Of a stretch of 64,000 nt of DNA, positions 18,206 through 26,854 are shown in pieces (within the stretch, counting starts at the first letter, position 1; the number at the start of each line of letters is the position of its first letter). The DNA lies in contig NZ_BCWR01000016.1 of NCBI RefSeq assembly GCF_001592305.1, positions 62,001 to 126,000 on the forward strand, in the 5' to 3' direction. Below the pieces are notes generated by a model. That model saw only the letters and a list, made by a program, of their open reading frames with translations, did no database searches and was not told the DNA's origin. Source of the stretch: Hydrogenophaga taeniospiralis CCUG 15921 (GTDB lineage: Bacteria; Pseudomonadota; Gammaproteobacteria; Burkholderiales; Burkholderiaceae_C). The position numbers were made by a program, and so were the translations under genes.

Positions 18206-19792
18206 TCAGGCGTGGCTGGGTGCGGGCTGTTTGCTCAAGCGGAAGATCTGCACCGCGTCGTGCATCACCTGGGCCTGGCTCTGCAGCGAACTGGCCGCCG
18301 CGGCCAGTTCTTCAACCATGGCCGAGTTCTGCTGCGTCACGGTGTCGAGCTGCACCACCGCCTGGTTGATCTGCGACAGCCCCAGGGACTGCTCGCGCGT
18401 GGCGCCCGTGATCTCGCCGATCAGGGTGTTGACCTGCTGCACCGCGCTGACGATGTTGCCCATGGTCTTGCCGGCGTTGTGCACCAGCTGGCTGCCCTGC
18501 GAGACCTGGCTGGCCGAGGTGTCGATCAGCAGCTTGATTTCCTTGGCGGCGCCCAACGTGCGCTGCGCCAGGCTGCGCACCTCGGCGGCCACGACCGCGA
18601 AGCCGCGGCCCTGCTCACCGGCCCGCGCCGCCTCCACGGCGGCGTTGAGCGCGAGGATGTTGGTCTGGAACGAAATGCTGTCGATCACCTGGATGATTTC
18701 GCCGATGCGGCTGGACGAGCGGCTGATATCGTCCATGGTGGTGACCACCGCGCCCATGGCCTCGTTGCCTTCGCGTGCGACCTGCGTCGCCTGGCCGGCC
18801 AGCACGCCCGCTTCGCGCGCCGAACTGGCACTCTGCGCCACCGTATTGGTCAGCTGCTCCATCGAAGCCGCCGTTTCTTCCAGGCTGCTGGCCTGCGATT
18901 CGGTGCGCGCCGAGAGGTCGTGGTTGCCGCTGGCGATCTCGCCGGACGCGACCTGCACACCTTCCACTTCGTGGCGCACGTCGGTGACCACGGCCTGCAG
19001 GTTGACGTTGAGCTGGTTCAGCGCGCGCGCCAAGTCGCCCAGTTCACCGGTCAGCTGTCCCTGGAAACGCGCCGAGAGGTCGCCAGCGGCCATCTGGTTG
19101 GCGAAACGCACGGCGTCTTCCACGGGCCGCACCATCAGGCGGCGCATGAAGGCCGAGGCCATGATCGCGAGCGCGGCGGTGGCGCCAAACGCCGCGTAGT
19201 GCACGGCCTGGGGCATGCCTTCGGTGGCGCTTTCGAGCATCTGCACCAGAAACGCCAACGCGAGGGTGATGGCTCCCATACGGCGGCCCAGGGTCGGGCG
19301 GGTCCAGTGCTGCAATGCGCCGCGCCAACCGGTGCTCACCACCCGGGCGCGGTGCAGCGCGATGCGTGGCCGGCCGCTTTCGGCTTCCGAGCGCATGCGC
19401 TGGTACAGCGCTTCGGCTTCTTCCACCTGCTGGCGTGTCGGTTTGGTGCGCACCGACATGTAGCCCACGGGCTGACCGTTTTCAACGATCGGTGTGGCGT
19501 TCGCCAGTACCCAGTAGTGGTCGCCGTTCTTGCGCCGGTTCTTCACCATGGCCGACCAGGGCGACCCGCTCTGCAGCGTGGCCCACATGTCGCGGAAGGC
19601 CTCGGCGGGCATGTCGGGGTGGCGCACGATGTTGTGTGGCTGGCCGAGCAGTTCCTCGCGGCTGTAGCCGCTGACCGCCACGAAATTCGGATTGCAGTAG
19701 GTGATGTGGCTCTGCAGATCGGTGGTGGAGACGAGCGTGACCCCGTCCGGAATGACGAACTCCTGGTGCGTGACGGGCAAATTGGTGCGCAT
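18206..19792 (-). CDS. aer: Aer-like aerotaxis receptor (PAS-MCP)
   Basis: 528 residues, from an ATG with GAGGTG eight bases upstream. The N-terminal PAS domain (about 10-115) matches Aer closely: LVSTTDLQSHITYCNPNF, ELLGQPHNIVRHPDMPAEAF and KNRRKNGDHYWVLANATP, the segments that bind FAD. A hydrophobic hairpin at about 175-225 anchors it to the inner membrane without a periplasmic sensor domain. HAMP-like and MCP signalling parts follow, including the conserved tip near FQTNILALNAAVEAARAGEQ. It probably reports redox state to CheA/CheW; no other chemotaxis genes are in the window. Confidence 0.92.
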   Translation of the reverse strand: MRTNLPVTHQEFVIPDGVTLVSTTDLQSHITYCNPNFVAVSGYSREELLGQPHNIVRHPDMPAEAFRDMWATLQSGSPWSAMVKNRRKNGDHYWVLANATPIVENGQPVGYMSVRTKPTRQQVEEAEALYQRMRSEAESGRPRIALHRARVVSTGWRGALQHWTRPTLGRRMGAITLALAFLVQMLESATEGMPQAVHYAAFGATAALAIMASAFMRRLMVRPVEDAVRFANQMAAGDLSARFQGQLTGELGDLARALNQLNVNLQAVVTDVRHEVEGVQVASGEIASGNHDLSARTESQASSLEETAASMEQLTNTVAQSASSAREAGVLAGQATQVAREGNEAMGAVVTTMDDISRSSSRIGEIIQVIDSISFQTNILALNAAVEAARAGEQGRGFAVVAAEVRSLAQRTLGAAKEIKLLIDTSASQVSQGSQLVHNAGKTMGNIVSAVQQVNTLIGEITGATREQSLGLSQINQAVVQLDTVTQQNSAMVEELAAAASSLQSQAQVMHDAVQIFRLSKQPAPSHA

Positions 19793-19962
19793 GTGAACAC
19801 CTCGAAAGGTTGTGTGAAATGGACGGCATCCCTGATGTGCGGATGCCGATCTACCCAACCCAGTATCGGATGTCGGCGCCGGCGCAAAACCCCGAATACG
19901 CCCGTTTTGATCGGCTATCTATCGGTATCCACTGTTAAGTTTTCTTAAGGTTCGCGCGGCCT

Positions 19963-20322
19963 TCATTCGCTGCGTTGCAGTTCCATCACCCGGTAGCTGC
20001 CCGACTGCTTGTCGATGGTGACGCGCACACGGTCGCCCGGTTTGAGCGGCTCCAGCAGGGCCGGGTCGCGCACTGTGAACACCATGGTCATGGGCGGCAT
20101 CTCCAGGTTGGGGATCTCGCCGTGTTTCAGCGTGATCTTGCCCGCGCGGGCATCCACGCGACGCACCTCGGCCGCGACCCAGGGCAGGCCGCTCGCGGCG
20201 GGGGCGGCGGCTGTGGTGGCGGGTGCCGCTGGGGCTGGAGGCGACGGGTTCTGCGCCAGAGCAGGCGCGGCGTGGCCCAGCAGGGCGAGGGTGGTGGCGG
20301 TGAGTGCCAGGAGTTTCTTCAT
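19963..20322 (-). CDS. CusF-like periplasmic copper-binding protein
   Basis: 119 residues from MKKLLALTATTLALLGHAAPALA, a signal peptide cleaved near residue 23. A Pro/Ala-rich linker leads to a CusF-type OB-fold domain (about 45-119): VRRVDARAGKITLKHGEIPN, MPPMTMVFTV and LKPGDRVRVTI. In CusF, Cu(I) is held by a His, two Met and a nearby Trp. Here the His of KHGEI and the Met residues of MPPMTM are in place. It stands alone, with no CusCBA genes near. It is last in a five-gene minus-strand run of metal-related genes, 27 bases after the DUF411 gene. Confidence 0.9.
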   Translation of the reverse strand: MKKLLALTATTLALLGHAAPALAQNPSPPAPAAPATTAAAPAASGLPWVAAEVRRVDARAGKITLKHGEIPNLEMPPMTMVFTVRDPALLEPLKPGDRVRVTIDKQSGSYRVMELQRSE

Positions 20323-20348
20323 GGGGTTCTCCGGGAGGCAGGTGGTCT

Positions 20349-20825
20349 TCAACCGCGGAAATAGGACTGGTAGACCTGGCCGCTGCCGTCGGGCAGCACC
20401 AGCACCACGTCGTAGGGGTCTTTGCGGCCGCCGTACACGGCACCGTCCATGCCCGGGCTGCCCACCGGCATGCCCGGCACCGACAGCCCGATGGCCTTGG
20501 GCTTTTCCGCCAGCAGGCGGCGGATTTCACGAGCGTTCACATGGCCTTCGACCACGTAGCCACCGATGAGCGCCGTGTGGCACGAGGCGTATTTGTCGGG
20601 CAGACCCAGGCGCTTGCGCACCGCGGTGTTGCCGGTCTCGAAGAGTTGGACCTGGAAGCCGTCGCGCTGCAGGTAGCTGACCCAGTCTTTGCAGCAGCCG
20701 CAGCTCGGGTCTTTCCAGACCTGCAGCACTGGCAGGTCTTTGGCGGCGGGTGGGGCGGCCCAGGCGGGCAGGGCGGTGGCCAGCAGGGCGGGGCCGGTGG
20801 CGAGGAGAAGGGAACGTCTTTGCAT
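20349..20825 (-). CDS. DUF411-family (CopG-like) periplasmic copper-resistance protein
   Basis: 158 residues from MQRRSLLLATGPALLATALP; this signal has paired arginines but not a full Tat motif. The mature part has the DUF411 features: VWKDPSCGCCKDW, giving a C-x-C-C cluster at residues 42, 44 and 45, then LPDKYASCHTALIGGYVVEGHV with a further Cys-His pair, and a C-terminal MPVGSPGMDGAVYGG. In the CopG members studied, such a cluster with a thioredoxin-like fold binds and oxidises copper. Adjacent CusF-like gene. The longer upstream frame is not used because this ATG gives the signal peptide. Confidence 0.9.
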   Translation of the reverse strand: MQRRSLLLATGPALLATALPAWAAPPAAKDLPVLQVWKDPSCGCCKDWVSYLQRDGFQVQLFETGNTAVRKRLGLPDKYASCHTALIGGYVVEGHVNAREIRRLLAEKPKAIGLSVPGMPVGSPGMDGAVYGGRKDPYDVVLVLPDGSGQVYQSYFRG

Positions 20826-20985
20826 GGTGACTCCGGAAATGGAAGAAGGGACAGGGCGGGCTGTGGGTTGCGCGCGAACGGTGCCGCGCATGTCCGCGTC
20901 GAAAGGCTCGGGGAGGCCGCACGCGGTGCGGACAACGGCGGCTGGCGCCGTCGGGTGGCGGCAAGCGCACCCAGGGCGTGTGAAC

Positions 20986-21366
20986 TCAGGCAATGGGCGG
21001 CTTGTGGCCCGGCTGCGGCTCGGAACTCGCGAACCACACGGTGTGCGGCGCGGGCCGCGGGTGGGCCTGCCGTGCGGGCACGCCGCGCGGGGCCGGCAGG
21101 CTCATCGCCGCGCCGTTGCAGACGTCGCAGGCGCTGTGCGCCTGTGCACCGTCGTCCTGTGCCGGCGTGGTGGCTGCGTCTTGCAGCGCCATGTTGTGCG
21201 AGGCGGCTGCCTGCGGCGCCGTTGCCAGATCCGGTGGAGCCACCTGCTCGGCACAGCCGGCGTGCGCAACGCCTGGTGCCGTGAGCATGGAAACCGCCAT
21301 GGCGTCGCCCACCCAGCCACGCAGGGGCAGCAGGGCGATCAGGAAGGCGATGAGGAGGTGGCGCAT
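20986..21366 (-). CDS. Small exported Cys-pair protein (DUF2946-like)
   Basis: 126 residues with an N-terminal hydrophobic signal or anchor (MRHLLIAFLIALLPLRGWVG). The rest is Ala/Pro/Gln-rich with an HSACDVCNGAAM motif (C-x-x-C) at about residues 77-88. A C-terminal tail has several His. DUF2946 proteins, small and with a similar HxxCxxC-like motif, are frequent near copper and cobalt genes, but I cannot confirm membership. Its position between DUF1223 and DUF411 genes in the same orientation suggests a role in periplasmic metal handling. Confidence 0.65.
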   Translation of the reverse strand: MRHLLIAFLIALLPLRGWVGDAMAVSMLTAPGVAHAGCAEQVAPPDLATAPQAAASHNMALQDAATTPAQDDGAQAHSACDVCNGAAMSLPAPRGVPARQAHPRPAPHTVWFASSEPQPGHKPPIA

Positions 21367-21447
21367 GCGCAGGAATGATACGGCTGGCTGGAGGGAAGTT
21401 CCATGCGCGAGATCAAATGCCGGGATCCACGGGTGGGGGGGCAGGGC

Positions 21448-22227
21448 TCATGAGCAGCGCAGCACCAGTGCCTGCACGGGGCGGTTGCCGCCGCTGTCGG
21501 TGACCACGAAGGCCACACGCAGACCGCTGGCGGCCGCCGGCAGGTCCAGCTGCACGCTGTGCGCCTGTGCGGCCGACCAGGCCGGCACCGGCCGGTACAG
21601 GCCCACCACGTGGTCGTGTTTCAGGTGTTCGCCCGCGTTTTCGCCGCGCGTGACCCGGCTGCTCAAACCGTCCCGCAGCACCGCCCAGTAGCCCGCGAGC
21701 TGGCCGCTGCTGGCGGCGATGTGGGCCGTGACCTGGTGGCCCTCGCGGCGCAGGCGCAGACCGGGAGCCTGCGCCGCTGGCAGGCGGGGTAACTGCTGGG
21801 CGGTCTGCCCGGGCCAGTTCCGGTGGTCCTGGCCGTTGAGCACCACCTGGGGCGTGTAGACGTATCGGCCCCCGAGCGCCGCCTTGATCTGGTGCTGCCT
21901 GGCCGTGGTCTGCGGTGTGGCGAAACGGTCCAGCCAGCCGAGGTGGTCCCAGTAGCTCACATGAAAGGCCAGCGCGACCACGCCGTCCTGCTCTTTCAGG
22001 CCGGAGAGCCAGCGGTCGGCCGGCGGGCAGGAGCTGCAGCCTTCGGAGGTGTAGAGCTCCACCACGGCGGGCGGTTGCGGGCCGGTGCTGGCCTCGCAGG
22101 TCTGGGCGCTCGCGCTGTGCGAGACGGCGGCGCTGGCCAGCAGCGCCAACCACAGCCTTGGCCGCCGCAGCGCGGTGGGGCAGCCCGGTGGGGTGCCTGG
22201 GGTCGGATGGTGGCGGGTGCGGGGCAT
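21448..22227 (-). CDS. DUF1223-family thioredoxin-like exported protein
   Basis: 259 residues. A signal peptide is seen at about 22-42 (LWLALLASAAVSHSASAQ). The mature protein begins with a thioredoxin-like fold, VVELYTSEGCSSCPPADRW, placing a C-x-x-C at residues 64 and 67. Next come VVALAFHVSYWDHLGWLDRF and YTPQVVLNGQDHRNW, all typical of DUF1223. A beta-rich C-terminal part follows (about 175-255). DUF1223 proteins are secreted and of unknown substrate; the CxxC makes thiol-disulfide exchange plausible. It belongs to the minus-strand metal run. The last residues include a lone Cys. Confidence 0.88.
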   Translation of the reverse strand: MPRTRHHPTPGTPPGCPTALRRPRLWLALLASAAVSHSASAQTCEASTGPQPPAVVELYTSEGCSSCPPADRWLSGLKEQDGVVALAFHVSYWDHLGWLDRFATPQTTARQHQIKAALGGRYVYTPQVVLNGQDHRNWPGQTAQQLPRLPAAQAPGLRLRREGHQVTAHIAASSGQLAGYWAVLRDGLSSRVTRGENAGEHLKHDHVVGLYRPVPAWSAAQAHSVQLDLPAAASGLRVAFVVTDSGGNRPVQALVLRCS

Positions 22228-22335
22228 GGTGGTCTCCTGGGGGGACGGAGGCCGTTGGTCGTTCGGGGGCCGACGTTCTTTCAGCAGGTCCGGCCGGGGC
22301 CGACGGACGGTTGCCGCCCTGCCCGGCTGCGCGGG

Positions 22336-22992
22336 TCAGTGCACGTGGCCCTGGGCTCGGGCCGGCAGGCCGGCAAGTTCGCCCCGGGCCTGGCGCAGCA
22401 CCGAGATGCCCGCGCTGATGGCCAGCGCCGCCATGACCGCGGCCACGCCAAGATCGGGCCAGGCCGAACCGGTGCCGAACACCCCCAGCGCCGCACCCAT
22501 GACCGCGAGGTTGGACAGCGCGTCGTTGCGTGAACACAGCCACACGCTGCGCATGTTGGCGTCGCCACTGCGGAAGCGGTAGAGCAACACCGCCACCCCT
22601 GCGTTGACCAGCAGCGCGACGAAGCCGACCACGCCCATGGTCAGGGGCTCGGGCACACTGCCGGCGTGCAGTGTCCAGCCGGCGCGCGCCAGCACGAACA
22701 CACCATAGGTGAACATGGTGGCACCCTTGATCCAGGCCGCGCGGCTGCGCCACACCATTGCCATGCCGAACACGGCGAGCGACAGCCCGTAGTTGGCGGC
22801 GTCGCCGGCGAAGTCCACCGCGTCGGCCAGTAGCGAGACCGAGCCGGCCTGCAGGCCTGCCACCAGCTCGACGCCGAACATCGCGGCGTTCAGGATCAGG
22901 GCGATCCACAGCGCACGGCGCCAGCGCGGGTCGAGCAGGGTGGGGTTTGTGGACGCTTCGGAGGAGCAGCCGGTGGAGCAGGAACAGGCCAT
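22336..22992 (-). CDS. Short cation-diffusion-facilitator-type transporter
   Basis: 218 residues from MACSCSTGCSS, a start that provides a Cys-rich N-terminus useful for metal capture. Five or six membrane segments can be traced. CDF signatures are SLLADAVDFAGDAANYGLSL in TM2 and SRNDALSNLAVMGAA in TM5, both with the Asp residues used for Zn, Cd or Co. It lacks the cytoplasmic C-terminal domain of about 90 residues seen in standard CDF proteins (about 300 aa). It is the first gene downstream of the CadR-type operator, so cadmium, lead or zinc efflux is the likely role. Confidence 0.85.
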   Translation of the reverse strand: MACSCSTGCSSEASTNPTLLDPRWRRALWIALILNAAMFGVELVAGLQAGSVSLLADAVDFAGDAANYGLSLAVFGMAMVWRSRAAWIKGATMFTYGVFVLARAGWTLHAGSVPEPLTMGVVGFVALLVNAGVAVLLYRFRSGDANMRSVWLCSRNDALSNLAVMGAALGVFGTGSAWPDLGVAAVMAALAISAGISVLRQARGELAGLPARAQGHVH

Positions 22993-23052
22993 GGTGGAGG
23001 GTTTTCGTGGAGGGCGGTGCGCCGGTGGGCGGGAGGTCTGCCATGATTGGAA

Positions 23053-23073
23053 ACCTTGAAGCCACTTGAAGGT
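23053..23073 (-). promoter_or_regulatory. MerR/CadR-type operator-promoter
   Basis: An inverted repeat with nine-base arms, ACCTTCAAG and CTTCAAGGT on the minus strand (one mismatch), surrounds a TGG centre. It overlaps a -35 TTGACC (23076-23071). A poor -10 lies near 23051-23045 (TCCAAT or CCAATC), giving the long 19-20 base spacer typical of MerR-controlled promoters. It sits between the transporter and regulator genes and probably serves both. Confidence 0.75.
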
Positions 23074-23078
23074 CAAGC

Positions 23079-23549
23079 ATGACGGCAGCATCTTTGTCCA
23101 CGACGCCACAGCACCGCATCGGCGAGGCCGCCCGGCAATCCGGCGTGAGCACGGCCAACATCCGCTACTACGAGCGCGAGGGCCTGCTGCAGGCCCAGAC
23201 CCGCGCCGGCAACGACTACCGCCTGTACAGCGAGGCCGATATCCACCGCCTGCGCTTCGTGCGCCAGTGCCGGGCCATGGACATGTCACAGGACGAGGTG
23301 CGCACCCTGCTGGCGCTGGACCTGAACAACAAGACCGACTGCGCCACCGCCAGCACCGCACTCGATGAACACCTGGGCCATGTGCGGCAGCGGCTGCGCG
23401 AGCTGCGCGCGCTGGAGAAAGACCTGCTCGCCTTGCGCAACCGCTGCGATGGCTCCGACGACCACTGTCACATCATCGAAGCGCTCCACCAGCGGGCCGA
23501 TGCGGCCATGCCCGAATCGCCGCCCGCCGGCCCGCGACGCCACGTCTGA
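23079..23549 (+). CDS. cadR: Cd(II)/Pb(II)-responsive MerR-family regulator CadR/PbrR
   Basis: 156 residues. The MerR winged helix spans about 12-80 (IGEAARQSGVSTANIRYYER, GNDYRLYSEADIHRLRFV), followed by a dimerisation helix. Metal-site cysteines at residues 88, 123 and 130 keep the spacings of CadR (35 and 7 residues), and His131 follows in CDGSDDHCHIIEAL. This set distinguishes CadR/PbrR from ZntR and CueR. It would twist the long-spacer promoter at 23053-23073 to switch on the CDF-type gene on the other strand. Cadmium or lead is the probable signal; zinc is less likely. Confidence 0.92.
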   Translation: MTAASLSTTPQHRIGEAARQSGVSTANIRYYEREGLLQAQTRAGNDYRLYSEADIHRLRFVRQCRAMDMSQDEVRTLLALDLNNKTDCATASTALDEHLGHVRQRLRELRALEKDLLALRNRCDGSDDHCHIIEALHQRADAAMPESPPAGPRRHV

Positions 23550-23585
23550 GCGGAGTAGCGACCCGCGCAGCGGCGGAGCCCCGGG

Positions 23586-23604
23586 CTGTCACCAACGGTG
23601 ACAG
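23586..23604. terminator. Hairpin between convergent cadR and aapP ends
   Basis: A perfect eight-base stem, CTGTCACC-AAC-GGTGACAG, lies 36 bases after the cadR stop and 14 bases past the ABC ATPase stop on the other strand. It has no T run on either side. It could terminate both transcripts with help from Rho. Confidence 0.4.
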
Positions 23605-23617
23605 AACGCAAGGGGGC

Positions 23618-24373
23618 TCAATGCCCGAGGATCTTGGACAGAAAGTCCTTGCTGCGGTCGGTCTGCGGGTGGTTGAAGAACTCGGTCGGGGTGTTCTGCT
23701 CCACCACCTGGCCCTGGTCCATGAAGATCACGCGGTCGGCCACCGCCTTGGCGAAACCCATTTCGTGCGTCACGCACAACATGGTCATGCCCTGGTCGGC
23801 CAGGCCGATCATCACGTCCAGCACTTCCTTGATCATCTCCGGGTCGAGCGCCGAGGTGGGCTCATCGAACAGCATGATCTTGGGCGTGAGGCACAGCGCA
23901 CGCGCAATCGCCACGCGTTGCTGCTGGCCGCCCGAGAGTTGCAGCGGGTACTTGTGGGCGTGTTCGGCGATGCGCACGCGCTCCAGCTGCACCATGGCCT
24001 TTTCGATCGCCACGTTGCGTGGCAGCTTGGCCACCCAGGTGGGCGAGAGGATCAGGTTTTCCAGCACGGTCAAGTGCGGGAACAGGTTGAACTGCTGGAA
24101 CACCATGCCCACTTCGCGGCGCACCTTGTCGACACCCTTGAGGTCGTCGCCGACCAGGGTGCCGTCCACCGTGAGCTTGCCCTCCTGGTATTCCTCCAGC
24201 GCGTTGACGCAGCGGATCAGGGTGGACTTGCCCGAGCCCGAGGGGCCGCAGATCACGACCTTCTCGCCCTTGGCGAAACTGAGGTTGACGTCGCGCAGCA
24301 CGTGGTAGCCATTGCTGGCGTACCACTTGTTGACGCCTTCGAAATGAATGATGGGGGCTTCTTGTTGGGTCAT
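23618..24373 (-). CDS. aapP: General amino-acid ABC transporter ATP-binding protein
   Basis: 251 residues, the typical size of polar amino-acid ABC ATPases (AapP, GlnQ, GltL). Walker [10 protein letters not shown] is at about 39-47, Q-loop in [18 protein letters not shown], signature [15 protein letters not shown], Walker [15 protein letters not shown] and H-loop [11 protein letters not shown]. It energises uptake by the AapQ-AapM pair encoded upstream. A 148-base spacer holding a REP-like repeat separates it from aapM, unlike the two-base gap between the permease genes. Confidence 0.94.
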   Translation of the reverse strand: MTQQEAPIIHFEGVNKWYASNGYHVLRDVNLSFAKGEKVVICGPSGSGKSTLIRCVNALEEYQEGKLTVDGTLVGDDLKGVDKVRREVGMVFQQFNLFPHLTVLENLILSPTWVAKLPRNVAIEKAMVQLERVRIAEHAHKYPLQLSGGQQQRVAIARALCLTPKIMLFDEPTSALDPEMIKEVLDVMIGLADQGMTMLCVTHEMGFAKAVADRVIFMDQGQVVEQNTPTEFFNHPQTDRSKDFLSKILGH

Positions 24374-24445
24374 GAGAGGCTTTCGAAAAGAGACTCGACT
24401 TGTTCAATGTGTGATGGATGGCACGCGAGGGGTTTCCTCCCAGAG

Positions 24446-24521
24446 TCACCGCCGGGCTGGCTTTGCCAGACGGCTGGTGACGCCCCCCTTTCAGGGGGGA
24501 GACGCGAAGCGGCGCAGGGGG
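24446..24521 (-). repeat. REP-like intergenic hairpin repeat, copy B
   Basis: Begins at the aapM stop on the minus strand. It carries the CCCCCTGCGCCGCTTCGCG segment, a CCCCCC/GGGGGG stem at 24483-24499 and CTGGC-TTT-GCCAG at 24457-24469. Order and orientation relative to the preceding gene match copies A and C. Here it lies inside an operon, so it may lower expression of the ATPase gene. Confidence 0.75.
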
Positions 24522-25625
24522 TCATCTCACTTTGCTGACGGCGGTGCGTTTTTCCACCCACAGGCTGTAGCGCGACATGGCAAAACAGAACACGAAATAG
24601 ATCAACGCGATGAAGAAATAGGCTTCGAGCTTGAACGGGCGCCAGTCGGCGTCGGCGTTGAGCGCAAGCTCAACCGCGCCAGCCAATTCGTACAAGGACA
24701 CGATGGTGACCAGCGAGGTGTCCTTGAACATGCCGATGAAGGTGTTCATGAGCGAAGGCACCACCATGGACAGCGCCTGCGGCAACACGATCTTGCGCTG
24801 GGCCTGCCAGTAGGTGAGGCCCAGCGTGGCCGCGGCCTCGGTCTGGCCCTTGGGCAGGGCCTGCAGGCCACCGCGCACCACCTCGGCCATGTAGGCCGCC
24901 GAGAACAGCGTGATCGCCACCAGCACGCGGATCAGCACGTCGATCTGCACGCCATCGGGCATGAACAGCGGCAGCATGAACGAGGCCATGAACAGCACCG
25001 TGATCAGCGGCACGCCGCGGATCAGCTCCACGTAGAGCGTGCACAGGGTCTTGATGGCGGGCATGTTGGAGCGCCGCCCCAGCGCCACGAAGATCGAGAG
25101 CGGAAACGCCATCGTCATCGACACCACGGTCAGCATCACGGTCAGCGGCAGCCCGCCCCACTGGTCGTTGTCGACACGGGTCAGACCGAGCACGCCGCCC
25201 CTCATGAGCACGAAATAGACCACCAGCATGGCCAGCCAGATGGGGCCGAGCCAGCGGTTCCAGAAACGCGGCATGCAGCTGATGCCCACCACGCCCAGCA
25301 TGAGCGCGGTGGCGATCACCGGGCGCCAGTGTTCGGTATCCGGGTAACGGCCCATCACGATCAGGCGGCCTTTTTCGGCGATCACACCCCAGCAGGCACC
25401 GATGCCGCGCATGCTGTTGCAGGCCTCCAGATCGGCGCTGAAGACCGCATGGGCGATTCCTATGCCGGCAGCGCCGTAGATGGCCCACAGCGCCAGCGCC
25501 GCCACGATCAGGGTCTTGATGCTGTTGCTTGTGCTGGAGAACAGGTTGGTCTTGAGCCAGGCCAGGACGCCCGTGCTCAGGCCCGGCATCGGGCGTGCGT
25601 CAATCGGTTGGTAAATCTGTTGCAT
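24522..25625 (-). CDS. aapM: General amino-acid ABC transporter permease AapM
   Basis: 367 residues, longer than simple permeases (about 220) because of an N-terminal extension with three extra membrane segments and a periplasmic loop, as in AapM of rhizobia. The core holds the His/Glu/Gln-type permease signature (LTVMLTVVSMTMAFPLSI, YVELIRGVPLITVLF, EAAATLGLTYWQAQRKIVLP), which contains the EAA loop that contacts the ATPase. It starts two bases after the stop of aapQ, so the two are translated together and probably form a heterodimeric channel. Confidence 0.93.
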   Translation of the reverse strand: MQQIYQPIDARPMPGLSTGVLAWLKTNLFSSTSNSIKTLIVAALALWAIYGAAGIGIAHAVFSADLEACNSMRGIGACWGVIAEKGRLIVMGRYPDTEHWRPVIATALMLGVVGISCMPRFWNRWLGPIWLAMLVVYFVLMRGGVLGLTRVDNDQWGGLPLTVMLTVVSMTMAFPLSIFVALGRRSNMPAIKTLCTLYVELIRGVPLITVLFMASFMLPLFMPDGVQIDVLIRVLVAITLFSAAYMAEVVRGGLQALPKGQTEAAATLGLTYWQAQRKIVLPQALSMVVPSLMNTFIGMFKDTSLVTIVSLYELAGAVELALNADADWRPFKLEAYFFIALIYFVFCFAMSRYSLWVEKRTAVSKVR

Positions 25626-25627
25626 GG

Positions 25628-26827
25628 TTAGCGCTCCTGGATGGCCGCACTGGCGTTGAACCAGTTCATCAACGCCGATGTGACGAGCGAGAGCGTGAGG
25701 TAGACCAGCATCACGATCGAGAGGGCTTCGATGGCGCGGCCGGTCTGGTTGAGCGTGGTGTTGGCGATGGAGACCAAGTCCGGGTAACCGACGGCCACGG
25801 CGAGCGAGGAGTTCTTGGTCAGGTTCAGGTACTGGCTGGTCAGCGGCGGAATGATCACGCGCAGGGCCTGTGGCAACACCACCAGCCGCATCGCCTGGCG
25901 CTTGCCCAGGCCGAGCGAGGCGGCCGCCTCGTGCTGGCCCAGTGACACCGACGAGATGCCGGAACGCACGATCTCGGCGATGAACGACGCGGTGTAGAGC
26001 ACCAGACCGATCAGCACCGCGAGGAACTCGGGGCTGAAGGCGGCCCCCTCTTCGATCTGGAAGGCGCCCTTGACCGGCAGATTCCAGCCGGTGGGGGCGC
26101 CGCCGGCCAGCCAGCCCAGAACCGCCAGACCGACGATCAGCGCCAGCGACACCAGCAGCACGGGTCTTTGCTGACCCGTGAGGTCAAAATGCTTCTGAGC
26201 CTTGCGGGCGTAGACGTAGGACCCCGCCACACCGAGCAGCAGGCCTATGAGGGCCAGCGTCTGCCCGAGCTGCCAGATCGGCCAGGGGAAGGAGAAACCG
26301 CCCTTGCTCAGGTAGACGTGGCCCACCTGCCAGGCGTTCTCGAAGCTGGGCAGGACCTCGGTGAAGACGATGTACCAGATCAGCAGTTGCAGGTAGATGG
26401 GGATGTTGCGGAAGAACTCCACGTAGCCGTAGCAGATCTTGCGCAGCAGGAAGTTGGGCGAGAAGCGGCCCACGCCGAGCAAGGTACCCAGGATCGTGGC
26501 CAGCACGATGCCGATCATGGCGACCTTGAGGGTGTTGAGCATGCCGATGGAGAACGCGGTCCAGTACGTGCTCGCCACGTCGTACGGGATCATGGCTTCA
26601 CTGATGTCGAAACCAAAAGGCTGACCCATGAAGTCGTAACCGCTCTGGATGCCGCGCTCGCGCATGTTGCGCAGCGTGTTGCGCACCAGCAGCCAGACCA
26701 GGGCCACCACCGATGCGATGGCGACCACCTGGTAGATGACGCTGCGGCCTTCGCGGCTGTTCCAGGACATGGAGCGCTTCTTGCGGGCGGGCAGAGGCCG
26801 CGCTTCAATCATGGGGGAATGGGACAT
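25628..26827 (-). CDS. aapQ: General amino-acid ABC transporter permease AapQ
   Basis: 399 residues, the typical length of AapQ. The N-terminal membrane segment is near 30-50 (VVAIASVVALVWLLV). A large extracytoplasmic insertion is followed by FRNIPIYLQLLIWYIVF and a later EAAASLGLGKRQAMRLVVLPQ loop for the ATPase. The start chosen, MSHSPMIEARP, is in-frame and supported by the alignment of the basic segment that follows. It partners AapM. A strong terminator sits in the 110-base spacer between it and the binding-protein gene upstream. Confidence 0.93.
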   Translation of the reverse strand: MSHSPMIEARPLPARKKRSMSWNSREGRSVIYQVVAIASVVALVWLLVRNTLRNMRERGIQSGYDFMGQPFGFDISEAMIPYDVASTYWTAFSIGMLNTLKVAMIGIVLATILGTLLGVGRFSPNFLLRKICYGYVEFFRNIPIYLQLLIWYIVFTEVLPSFENAWQVGHVYLSKGGFSFPWPIWQLGQTLALIGLLLGVAGSYVYARKAQKHFDLTGQQRPVLLVSLALIVGLAVLGWLAGGAPTGWNLPVKGAFQIEEGAAFSPEFLAVLIGLVLYTASFIAEIVRSGISSVSLGQHEAAASLGLGKRQAMRLVVLPQALRVIIPPLTSQYLNLTKNSSLAVAVGYPDLVSIANTTLNQTGRAIEALSIVMLVYLTLSLVTSALMNWFNASAAIQER

Positions 26828-26854
26828 GGACGATGTTCCAAAAGTGTGGGCTGT

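Noticed and set aside
17108..19948. A 946-codon open frame on the plus strand opposite the TAXI and aer genes
   Set aside because: It is antisense to two well-supported genes, its residues (Gln, His, Arg, Gly-rich) match no family, and such frames are common shadows in high-GC DNA.
19934..19949. GTTAAG-N4-CTTAAG sequence upstream of aer
   Set aside because: It resembles the 5822 box, but the spacing is 10 rather than 11 bases and one hexamer is off-consensus; kept out of the feature list.
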